Below are positions 1 through 5,588 of a stretch of 5,712 nt of DNA, piece after piece. The first letter of the stretch is position 1, and each line of letters opens with the position of its first letter. Source of the stretch: an uncultured Eubacteriales bacterium. GTDB lineage: Bacteria; Bacillota; Clostridia; Lachnospirales; CAG-274. The notes beneath the pieces are model-generated. The model was not told the DNA's origin and made no database searches. It worked only from the letters and a program-made list of their open reading frames with translations. The stretch lies in contig CABVEG010000128.1 in NCBI GenBank assembly GCA_902497185.1, positions 1-5,712 on the forward strand, given 5' to 3'. A program made the position numbers and the translations under genes.

Positions 1-135
1 GATGATATGGTATTAATGGCAAGAGATATTGCTAAGAAAATTGAAAATGAGCTTGAATATCCCGGTAACATTAAGGTCAATCTTATCAGAGAAACCAGAG
101 CGATTGAATACGCTAAATCTTCTAAAGCTAATTAA
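1..135 (+). CDS. rny: Ribonuclease Y, C-terminal end (partial)
   Basis: Only the last 44 residues are present; the gene begins left of the window. RNase Y is a membrane-anchored endoribonuclease (N-terminal membrane helix, coiled coil, KH and HD domains) that starts mRNA decay in Firmicutes. The visible tail contains the family's conserved ending: an IAKKIENELEYPG segment, then an IKV strand and an IRETRAIEYAK segment just before the stop. The extra SSKAN at the end is a short, unremarkable extension. The HD catalytic residues are outside the window and cannot be checked. The stop is 5 bases from a strong terminator, so this is the last gene of its transcript. Identification rests on recognising the highly conserved tail and is secure despite the short length. 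Confidence 0.92.
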   Translation, partial: DDMVLMARDIAKKIENELEYPGNIKVNLIRETRAIEYAKSSKAN

Positions 136-140
136 AACTG

Positions 141-179
141 ACTGTCTTAAGGAATTTATTTCCTTGAGGCAGTTTTTTT
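141..179 (+). terminator. Intrinsic terminator after rny
   Basis: A 14-bp stem (141-154 with 160-173, including two G-U pairs) closes a 5-base TTTAT loop and is followed by an unbroken run of T. It sits immediately downstream of the rny stop, as expected for a Rho-independent terminator, and separates rny from the DUF305 gene. Confidence 0.93.
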
Positions 180-270
180 GTTTAATTCTGTTATACAAAT
201 ATAAACGCATTTTTCCATAATTTTAAGGCAAACTAATAATGCAATAAAAATAATAAAAAGGAGCATGCGT

Positions 271-951
271 ATGAATAAAAGAACCATTGGGGCAATACTT
301 GTAATTTTAATATTAATAATTGTTATATGGATAGGGGCAGCCGCCATAAGAAGAAATAACAGTCATAATAACAATGACTTGCAGGAAAGCAGCCAGTCAT
401 TATCTGATAATAACGTTGATAATGAAATTGATGAATTTATAAAAGAACAGGACAGCATAATGCACTCTATGATGTCTGACATGGGAAGCTTGGAATACAG
501 CGGAAGTGCTGATATAGATTATTTAATGGGAATGATACCTCATCACAAATCTGCTGTTGAAATGGCTGAAAGCTATTTAAAATATGGTGGGGAAAATGAT
601 AATATGAAAGCTCTTGCGGAAAATATAATTACAACTCAGAATGAAGAAATTGATCTTATGAATAATATGCTTAAATCCATTAAGTCAGAAAATACCGGTG
701 ATGAAACCTCAAGAATGTACACGGAGGAATATGTTAATATGATGGAACACAGCCATTCTCATAGTGTAAATTATGACAGTATAGATAAAATTTTTGCAGG
801 TGGTATGTCCGAACATCATCAAATGGCTGTAGATATGTCTGAAATTATACTGAAATACAGTAAAAATGAGGAAGTAAAAAAACTTGCTGAAAATATAATA
901 GAAACACAGAAAAAAGAAATTGAGGAAATGAATAATTTTCTGAATAGTTGA
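271..951 (+). CDS. Membrane-anchored protein with two DUF305 (CopM-like) repeats
   Basis: I chose the ATG at 271 (226 residues), not the one at 265. The AAGGAG ribosome binding site at 258-263 lies 7 bases before 271 but only 1 base before 265. Residues 6-25 are a single hydrophobic helix after a basic start (MNKR), so the protein is probably a signal-anchored or lipid-free exported protein with its bulk outside the membrane. Two DUF305 repeats follow. Repeat 1 has MIPHHKSAVEMAE (88-100) and TQNEEIDLMNNML (122-134). Repeat 2 has MSEHHQMAVDMSE (179-191) and TQKKEIEEMNNFL (212-224). DUF305 is a ferritin-like helical fold; in cyanobacterial CopM it binds copper. Here the paired His (91/92, 182/183), the Met-rich stretch near 64-71 and the MMEHSHSH stretch near 157-164 suggest extracytoplasmic metal binding. 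Metal identity and physiological role are inferred. It stands alone between terminators or promoters, with no copper ATPase or regulator visible next to it. Confidence 0.88.
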   Translation: MNKRTIGAILVILILIIVIWIGAAAIRRNNSHNNNDLQESSQSLSDNNVDNEIDEFIKEQDSIMHSMMSDMGSLEYSGSADIDYLMGMIPHHKSAVEMAESYLKYGGENDNMKALAENIITTQNEEIDLMNNMLKSIKSENTGDETSRMYTEEYVNMMEHSHSHSVNYDSIDKIFAGGMSEHHQMAVDMSEIILKYSKNEEVKKLAENIIETQKKEIEEMNNFLNS

Positions 952-958
952 TTTTAAA

Positions 959-987
959 TTGAAATAGGCTGTCGGATATGGTATTAT
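959..987 (+). promoter_or_regulatory. Candidate sigma-A promoter for the Cys-rich redox gene
   Basis: TTGAAA (959-964) and TATTAT (982-987) are separated by exactly 17 bases, a good housekeeping-type match in the 69-base gap between the DUF305 and Cys-rich genes. A perfect TATAAT at 988-993 is an alternative -10 box but lacks a -35 at the right distance. The gap is A+T-rich, so a chance match is possible. Confidence 0.5.
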
Positions 988-1010
988 TATAATATAAAGT
1001 AATCTGACAG
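969..1010 (+). promoter_or_regulatory. Inverted repeat around the -10 region (possible operator)
   Basis: CTGTCGGAT (969-977) is complementary to ATCTGACAG (1002-1010) at eight of nine positions, with a G-T wobble at the ninth. The arms flank the candidate -10 boxes, and the right arm ends on the first base of the GGAGG ribosome binding site (1010-1014). It could be a repressor operator or an RNA hairpin that affects translation. There is no T run after it, so it is not an intrinsic terminator. No regulator gene is visible nearby. Confidence 0.35.
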
Positions 1011-1020
1011 GAGGATTAAA

Positions 1021-1431
1021 ATGAAAACACGTATTGATGAAACAATAAAAAAACACGATAAAGGCTATAACTGCGCACAAGCAGTAGCCTGTACATATTC
1101 AGATTTAGTAGGTATGGATGAGGAAACCATATTCAGACTTACAGAGGCTTTAGGCGCAGGTATGGGTAATATGGAGGGCACTTGCGGTGCAGTATCAGGT
1201 GCTTGTATACTTGCAGGTCTTAAAAACAGCACAGGCAATTTAGAGCTTCCAAACAGTAAGGGAAATACTTATAAGCTGTCAAGAGAAATTTTAAATGAGT
1301 TTAAAGAACAAAACGGCTCTGTTGTCTGTAAGGATTTAAAGGGAACGGAAACAGGAAAGGTACTGCGTCCCTGTGAGGAGTGTATAAAGGATGCTGCAAG
1401 AATAGTAGAGAGGGTTTTATTTGAAAAATAA
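1021..1431 (+). CDS. C_GCAxxG_C_C family putative redox-active protein
   Basis: A 136-residue cytoplasmic protein with seven cysteines (18, 24, 55, 62, 103, 118, 121) and no signal or membrane segment. The pattern matches the C_GCAxxG_C_C family of putative redox or metal-binding proteins: an early Cys in YNCAQAV (16-22), a Gly-rich region leading to TCGAVSGA (54-61), then a late single Cys (103) and a CEEC pair (118-121). Length is typical for the family. The biochemical activity of the family is not well established; electron transfer or an Fe-S or thiol function is inferred from the cysteines. The start is supported by a strong GGAGG at 1010-1014 with 6-base spacing. The flavin reductase-rubredoxin gene follows after 32 bases with no terminator between them, so the two are probably cotranscribed and may work in the same redox process. 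Confidence 0.87.
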   Translation: MKTRIDETIKKHDKGYNCAQAVACTYSDLVGMDEETIFRLTEALGAGMGNMEGTCGAVSGACILAGLKNSTGNLELPNSKGNTYKLSREILNEFKEQNGSVVCKDLKGTETGKVLRPCEECIKDAARIVERVLFEK

Positions 1432-1463
1432 CTATGGAATAAAAATGATGAAGGGGTGTTTTT

Positions 1464-2081
1464 ATGGATAAAAAAGCATTGTACAATCTTACATACGGTG
1501 TTTTTATGTTGGCAACAAAATCAGATGATAGTGTAAACGGATGTATAACAAATACCTGTATGCAGGTGGCAAACAGCCCTTTAAGGGTTGCTATTTCTGT
1601 AATTAATGCAAACTATACCTGTGAATTAATTAAAAAAAGCGGTATTTTTTCATTAAGTATTTTGGATAAAAGCTGCACATTTGAAACAATAAAGCATTTT
1701 GGCTTTCAGTCAGGCAGAGATGTAAATAAGTTTGCAAATATAAAGTGTCCTGTAGATATTAATGGTGTGCCTTATATGGGTTGGCAGACCTGTGCTGTAA
1801 TAAGCTGTAAGGTTGTTGATAGTATTGATTTAGGCAGCCATACATTGTTTATAGCAGAAATTGAGGACGCAAATGTTCTTAGTCAGAATGAGCCATTGAC
1901 TTACGCATATTATCAGAGCAATATTAAGCCTAAGCCTGAAAAAAAGATAAGTGATAAAAAAATAATAGGCTGGCGCTGTAAAATCTGTAATTATGTGTAT
2001 AATGGGGCAGAATTGCCTGATGATTTTACCTGTCCATTGTGCGGACATGGTGCTGATGATTTTGAACCTGTTTATGAATAG
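1464..2081 (+). CDS. hrb: High-molecular-weight rubredoxin (flavin reductase domain fused to rubredoxin)
   Basis: A 205-residue soluble protein. Residues 1 to about 150 form a flavin reductase-like FMN-binding split barrel: the YGVFMLAT start, NGCITNTCMQVA near 25-37, FSLSIL near 62-67 and the GSHTLFIAEIEDA strand at 124-136 fit this family. A Lys/Pro-rich linker (155-166) leads to a rubredoxin domain at about 169-203, with iron ligands C172, C175, C190 and C193 (CKIC and CPLC). Only 14 residues separate the two Cys pairs, shorter than in classical rubredoxin and typical of rubredoxin domains in Hrb- and rubrerythrin-type proteins. In Moorella, Hrb passes electrons from NAD(P)H to the flavodiiron protein FprA for O2 or NO detoxification; that role here is inferred, as no flavodiiron gene lies in the window. 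The ATG is supported by AAGGGG at 1451-1456 with 7-base spacing. It is probably the second gene of an operon with the Cys-rich protein, and an intrinsic terminator follows the stop. Confidence 0.9.
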   Translation: MDKKALYNLTYGVFMLATKSDDSVNGCITNTCMQVANSPLRVAISVINANYTCELIKKSGIFSLSILDKSCTFETIKHFGFQSGRDVNKFANIKCPVDINGVPYMGWQTCAVISCKVVDSIDLGSHTLFIAEIEDANVLSQNEPLTYAYYQSNIKPKPEKKISDKKIIGWRCKICNYVYNGAELPDDFTCPLCGHGADDFEPVYE

Positions 2082-2082
2082 T

Positions 2083-2118
2083 AAAAATGGGGCTTTCACT
2101 CTTGAAAGTCCATTTTTT
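2083..2118 (+). terminator. Intrinsic terminator after the rubredoxin gene
   Basis: The segment AAAAATGGGGCTTTC (2083-2097) pairs with GAAAGTCCATTTTT (2104-2117) with one bulged G and one G-T pair; the loop is about six bases, and a T run closes the structure. It begins one base after the stop codon. Confidence 0.85.
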
Positions 2119-2328
2119 GTGCAGTATGTATAAAGGAACAGACTACAGACCTAACGGCATTTGATGAACCTTGGTTAAACGCTGGCTTAAACAGATAACC
2201 GTTTGGGAAGAACTCTTCACGGTAGAGCTTAAATCCGGACTGAGTATAGATATTGAAGGATAATAGCCTATAAACGGACAAGGGCTCTACACCTTAGGAA
2301 TACATGCAGTGGTGAGGAGCCTGTTTAT
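2119..2328. other. Gene-free stretch with strong pairing potential (unidentified RNA or element remnant)
   Basis: No convincing coding frame is present. The base composition is less A+T-rich than neighbouring intergenic DNA. I see an imperfect hairpin at 2283-2321. There are also two long-range complementarities: CCGTTT near 2199 with AAACGG near 2273, and GTAGAGC (2222-2228) with GCTCTAC (2284-2290). Because the segments interleave, they would make a pseudoknot if both formed, and the second competes with the hairpin. This could be a structured non-coding RNA, part of a degraded intron or insertion element, or chance. I do not recognise a known RNA family. The stretch is at the junction between the plus-strand redox genes and the minus-strand cassette. 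Confidence 0.35.
2283..2321 (+). other. Imperfect stem-loop
   Basis: GGCTC (2283-2287) pairs with GAGCC (2317-2321) and CACC (2290-2293) with GGTG (2311-2314), separated by a 2x2 internal loop, with a 17-base apical loop. On the plus strand it is followed by TGTTTATTT, a weak T tract. On the minus strand no T run follows, so it is a poor terminator for the minus-strand operon, though it lies just beyond the last open frame. Confidence 0.4.
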
Positions 2329-2658
2329 TTACATTTCAGTTATTCTGACAATCTGGCTAGGTGGAATAGAAACATTATCTTTAACGTATAGAAACTGCAT
2401 GCTGAGGTTGTTCGAAAAAATGGTATCTTGACCTAAGACTTCTTGTAAATTCGTGAGTCCATTATTGATTATTTCCTCGCAATCATCTAATGCCTCAACC
2501 ATATGAAAAGCTATTATTTCTAAATAAAAAAACAACTTTTTTGATGCTTTCAATACTTCGTTCCAGAAAGTTTCAAAATAATTATTTGAATTGATAATTA
2601 ATTCTGTAATAACCCATCTTACAACATTCCTGCAACATTCAGAGCAAATTCGTGTGCA
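2329..2658 (-). pseudogene. Probable C-terminal remnant of an unidentified protein
   Basis: A minus-strand frame stays open for about 109 codons between a TAG at 2659-2661 and the TAA at 2329-2331. It reads like real protein: an aromatic and hydrophobic first half (for example YFETFWNEVLKASKKLFFYL), then an acidic helical stretch (VEALDDCEEIINNGLTNLQE), then a C-terminal IPPSQIVRITEM. There is no ATG or GTG at its upstream end. The first usable codon is a TTG at 2551-2553, which would give 74 residues and has no clear ribosome binding site. The simplest reading is the 3' end of a gene whose front part was lost, or whose frame was broken, beside the EcsC-like gene 18 bases upstream. It could instead be a short TTG-started gene and the last member of that operon. 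Not recognised as any family. Confidence 0.4.
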
Positions 2659-2676
2659 CTATCGTAGGAACGTAAA

Positions 2677-3459
2677 TCAAATCACATCCTCATTCTCTTC
2701 GACAATAAATTCTGCATCAACGATATTTTTGTAATATTCAGGGTCACAAAGATTGTAAGACATTAAGTTTTTTCTCAACTTCAAACATCCCGGTTTGAAC
2801 ATTGCGAAAGTCAATCCACCAGATAAAGCTCCAGAAATAACTGGTATAGTTGACGCAACTACATCAGCAAATATTTGTTTCGTCATTTTTATGCCAACAT
2901 TAAGTGCAATCTTCTTTACTATTGGATAAATAGTACCTTTTGTTAATGCCTTCTGTGCTAGTTTTTTTGCTACATGTTTAGCTAATACATCTGCAAATTT
3001 TCTTAGCGTACTAGCAGCACCTTGCACACCAAACATCACTCCAATAAATAGAAGCAAAAAATTCATTGTCTCAGAATCAACATCGTCTTCATTTAGGTCA
3101 AATTGCTCAAACCCATATAAATACGCCAGTTCCTGTACAGTTCTTAGGATAAAGGCAAAAAATGAAGTAATGTCGGCAACTGCAGCACCAATCGCTACAG
3201 CGCCTCCAGGAAGACTCGCAGCAACAGATATACCAGTTACTTTAGTTGTTTCATAATTAATAACTTGTCCAGAAACCTTGTTAATTGTCTCTTTTGAAAT
3301 TCCGGCTTTTGCAGGGTTGCTTTCAATTGCAGCATTTACAATATCCTCAGAACAATATTTTATCAGCTCTTTACGAAGAAATTTTGCTCGATTTATTTTT
3401 ACGCCTGGAGTGCGTATTGCTGCCATGAGCACGTTCTCAAAGGTTAATTCATCTGTCAT
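2677..3459 (-). CDS. EcsC-like glycine-rich hydrophobic protein
   Basis: A 260-residue protein resembling the EcsC family. The diagnostic part is residues 82-118: SLPGGAVAIGAAVADITSFF followed by a QELAYLYGF motif (109-117), matching the family's LPGG...A...D...QKLAYLYG pattern. Other hydrophobic, Gly/Ala-rich segments lie at about 134-150 (FLLLFIGVMFGVQGAAS) and 197-222 (containing ISGALSGGLTFAMF), separated by a Lys-rich amphipathic region (153-195). The C-terminus is acidic. No signal peptide. EcsC proteins have no established biochemistry; the glycine-zipper-like segments suggest membrane association, which is inference. The start is supported by AAGGAGG (3468-3474) with 8-base spacing. 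Its ATG overlaps the stop of the upstream small gene as ATGA, implying translational coupling. It is the last intact gene of the minus-strand operon. A membrane-acting effector is one possibility given the nuclease upstream, but nothing in the sequence proves toxicity. Confidence 0.72.
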   Translation of the reverse strand: MTDELTFENVLMAAIRTPGVKINRAKFLRKELIKYCSEDIVNAAIESNPAKAGISKETINKVSGQVINYETTKVTGISVAASLPGGAVAIGAAVADITSFFAFILRTVQELAYLYGFEQFDLNEDDVDSETMNFLLLFIGVMFGVQGAASTLRKFADVLAKHVAKKLAQKALTKGTIYPIVKKIALNVGIKMTKQIFADVVASTIPVISGALSGGLTFAMFKPGCLKLRKNLMSYNLCDPEYYKNIVDAEFIVEENEDVI

Positions 3460-3794
3460 TTTCGTTTCCTCCTTATTATTAGGTTATTTAATCCATAATA
3501 TTTATCATGAAAAATATCCATAGATTTTATATATTGGCTCAGGATTAATACAACATCATTGTTTGTAGGCATATCATCCATATCAAGCACATCCAAAAAC
3601 GGGTACATATTTTCCTCTTTCAACAATTCCTTTATTGGTTCTAAGACTCTATTTATTGATTTAACCTTAAAGTTGTTAAGAGGCGTATCTGGCTTTTTCT
3701 TTGATAATTCTTGTAACTCCCCATATATTCCCGAAAGTAACGGGCAAAGCAACTCATATTGAGTAACTGCTTCTTGAGTAATTGCATCTTTCAT
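3456..3794 (-). CDS. Small protein of unknown function, paralogue B of a tandem pair
   Basis: A 112-residue, probably all-helical soluble protein with no signal or membrane segment and a very basic end (IIRRKRK). It is clearly homologous to the gene immediately upstream. Residues 24-95 match residues 20-92 of that protein at about 35 positions. They share a YxELxxLSKKxPDxxxNxFKxKxIN block (24-48) and a DxPxNxDVVxIxSQYIK block (74-90). I do not recognise the family. The start is supported by GGGAG (3802-3806) with 7-base spacing; the same AGAGGGAGA context precedes the nuclease gene. The stop overlaps the ATG of the EcsC-like gene by four bases, so the two are probably translated in a coupled way. 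Plausible roles are an adaptor, an inhibitor or immunity partner of the nuclease or of the EcsC-like protein, but this is only inferred from position. Confidence 0.78.
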   Translation of the reverse strand: MKDAITQEAVTQYELLCPLLSGIYGELQELSKKKPDTPLNNFKVKSINRVLEPIKELLKEENMYPFLDVLDMDDMPTNNDVVLILSQYIKSMDIFHDKYYGLNNLIIRRKRK

Positions 3795-3807
3795 ATTTCT
3801 TCTCCCT

Positions 3808-4188
3808 CTAAAATGTAAAGGATGATAAAGGTCTTGAAGTTTTTACTTCATCTTTTGAATCTGAAAGATTCCAATACCAATTCCCAGAAAGCAATTTTAC
3901 ATTATCATATTTGAATCTTTCTAAACATTTTATATATTGCGAGATAATCATTACTACATCACTGTTAAAAGGTATATCCTCTTCTTCAAATTTTTCAAAA
4001 TCGGCAAAAGGTTTATATCGTTCCTTCAAAAACTGATTAGCTTCCTCAATTAACTGGTTAATGAATTTTAACTTAAATTTGTTAATTGCCCCATCAGGAG
4101 ATTTTTTTGATAAGATACTCAGCTCATTATACATATCCTTTATTTGAATATGCAATTTTTCAAATTTTTCTATTTTATCTTTTTCCAT
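3808..4188 (-). CDS. Small protein of unknown function, paralogue A of a tandem pair
   Basis: A 126-residue, charged, probably helical soluble protein. Residues 20-92 are homologous to paralogue B, with the same two conserved blocks: YNELSILSKKSPDGAINKFK (20-39) and the IPFNSDVVMIISQYIK block (72-87). It differs by an N-terminal Lys/Glu helix (MEKDKIEKFEKL) and a longer C-terminal tail with a GNWYWNLSDS segment (102-111), so the copies have diverged and probably do not have identical partners. The family is not recognised. The ATG is preceded by GTGAG (4197-4201) at 8 bases, a weaker ribosome binding site than its neighbours have. The start lies 17 bases from the nuclease stop, and 13 bases separate its stop from paralogue B, so it is part of the same operon. 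Confidence 0.77.
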   Translation of the reverse strand: MEKDKIEKFEKLHIQIKDMYNELSILSKKSPDGAINKFKLKFINQLIEEANQFLKERYKPFADFEKFEEEDIPFNSDVVMIISQYIKCLERFKYDNVKLLSGNWYWNLSDSKDEVKTSRPLSSFTF

Positions 4189-4205
4189 AATATTTTCTCA
4201 CTTTC

Positions 4206-5576
4206 CTAAGATGGACACATTCTTATAAATTCTACATACTTCTTATTTATAACTTCCATTGGGTCGCGTTGCTTATTTTCGTATACATCAACCATAAGCC
4301 TGATATCTTCATCAGTAAGGCATAAAATACACTTTCTTTGTCCACTCCATAAATCTATAGTATTTCTCATAATACTTTTCTTTAATGGATTTCTAGTTAT
4401 AATAATTCCAAAACGTCCAAACTGCTCCGAAAGATAACGATTTAGCTGATTAATATGTTCTCTACTAACCTCATTTACATTTTTCATTTCAAAAACAATC
4501 TGTCTGCAATCATATTTATCATATAATTCTTTCAACAATTGAAATGAACAATTATTATAAAAGATTAAATCTCTTATCTGAGTTCCCGAATCAATCCTGC
4601 TTTGCGCTTGAGCAAAATCAAGATGGGGATATAACAAAGACGCAAATAACTTTGTACAACTATTTTCAAACTTTTTATCGGCATTATCCGTTTTACCCGA
4701 TGGTAGTTTTACTATCTGATTCAAGCATTTTTTAGCAGAGATAACTGGTATTTGTTTGAACAATGGGTCATTTTTACAATCTGCTTGCGTACGCACCTTT
4801 GCTGCTATATATGCTGTAATCATTCCATAATTATATCTGTTGTATTCTAATACTTTAGGTTTTTCAATTTTATCTTCTTCGCCCTCCTTTACATAAGCAT
4901 TTACAAAATAGTCGTCATAATTAATCCATGGAGTATGACGCAACCACCGCTTTGGAACAAAAATAATAGGGGTTTCGTCCTCTGGGTTATATGGTAATGA
5001 CAGTTTTTCTTCATCAATACTACAAGTCTTTGGATTAAAAACTTTGATATTCGCAAACTTTCTTACTGGAATATTATATTTTTTACATTCATCTTGTGTA
5101 AAATCAATAAGAAAGGACTTTAAAAAATTACACGCAAAATCACTAATCCTATCCTTAGATATATTATTTACATATAACTGTATTTCCTCAAAATGAGAAA
5201 AACCACCTGTCTTATATTGTGGCACTATACTGAACAAATCTAATATCTCTTTTGCTGTATTTATGGATATTTTCAATCCCTTTTTGGTTTTTCCCGAACC
5301 TAATCCTACCTCACTACACTCAGATAAGCCAGCTAAGTTCTCTGCTATTAACTCCCTTTTATCTTCATTTTTCAAATACGTTGCCCCCAACTTATTAAAT
5401 GAATTAATTAGTATCAGGTGTAACGCATTATCTTGCTGCGAAGGAGATTTCCACAACAAAAATGGGTCTAAATATAATGGTATATCTTCATCTAAAAAAG
5501 GAATAGCGAAATCAACCTCTTCTTGCGTTATTGGAATATTGTAGAAATCTATCAATCTTGGTCTTATTATCGCCAT
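4206..5576 (-). CDS. PD-(D/E)XK-type nuclease domain protein
   Basis: A 456-residue soluble protein. The C-terminal part (about 300-400) has the signature of a restriction-endonuclease-like fold: a helix with E304 (FENSCTKLFASLL), then GTQIRDLIF with D336, then IVFEMKN giving E363-x-K365, then a helix with QLNRYL, where Q377 and Y381 fit the QxxxY motif of RecB-like nucleases, and finally the strand FGIIITRNP (389-397). All expected catalytic positions are intact, so it is probably an active DNA (or RNA) nuclease. The first ~290 residues are an uncharacterised region, with a conserved-looking DEDIPLYLDPFLLW near 29-42 and an EVGLGSGKTKKG stretch near 89-100. It presumably recognises the target or a partner. 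Such proteins are common in defence islands, but specific activity is inferred. The start is supported by GAGGGAG upstream. It follows the partial upstream gene by 12 bases and heads the cluster of small proteins and the EcsC-like protein. Confidence 0.82.
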   Translation of the reverse strand: MAIIRPRLIDFYNIPITQEEVDFAIPFLDEDIPLYLDPFLLWKSPSQQDNALHLILINSFNKLGATYLKNEDKRELIAENLAGLSECSEVGLGSGKTKKGLKISINTAKEILDLFSIVPQYKTGGFSHFEEIQLYVNNISKDRISDFACNFLKSFLIDFTQDECKKYNIPVRKFANIKVFNPKTCSIDEEKLSLPYNPEDETPIIFVPKRWLRHTPWINYDDYFVNAYVKEGEEDKIEKPKVLEYNRYNYGMITAYIAAKVRTQADCKNDPLFKQIPVISAKKCLNQIVKLPSGKTDNADKKFENSCTKLFASLLYPHLDFAQAQSRIDSGTQIRDLIFYNNCSFQLLKELYDKYDCRQIVFEMKNVNEVSREHINQLNRYLSEQFGRFGIIITRNPLKKSIMRNTIDLWSGQRKCILCLTDEDIRLMVDVYENKQRDPMEVINKKYVEFIRMCPS

Positions 5577-5588
5577 AATTTTCTCCCT

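Noticed and set aside
29..220. A 63-residue plus-strand frame overlapping the rny end
   Set aside because: It is out of frame with the well-conserved RNase Y tail and runs through the intrinsic terminator.
709..1080. A 123-residue minus-strand frame opposite the DUF305 and Cys-rich genes
   Set aside because: It lies antisense to two well-supported genes and their spacer, is composed of low-complexity Phe/Ile/Tyr-rich sequence expected from the complement of A+T-rich coding DNA, and has no ribosome binding site.
2096..2281. A 61-residue minus-strand open frame in the gene-free stretch
   Set aside because: It overlaps the terminator of the rubredoxin gene, has no ribosome binding site, and its length is within chance for this more G+C-rich patch. 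Base pairing potential explains the stretch at least as well.
2580..2612. A+T-rich palindromic stretch near the start of the remnant frame as a terminator for the EcsC-like gene
   Set aside because: The stem would be almost entirely A-T, short, and without a following T run on the minus strand.
5277..5312. EVGLGSGKTKKG in the nuclease protein (residues 89-100) as a Walker A ATP-binding loop
   Set aside because: The spacing does not fit GxxxxGK[ST] (Val occupies the first Gly position), and no hydrophobic strand ending in a Walker B acidic pair follows. An ATPase call is not supported.
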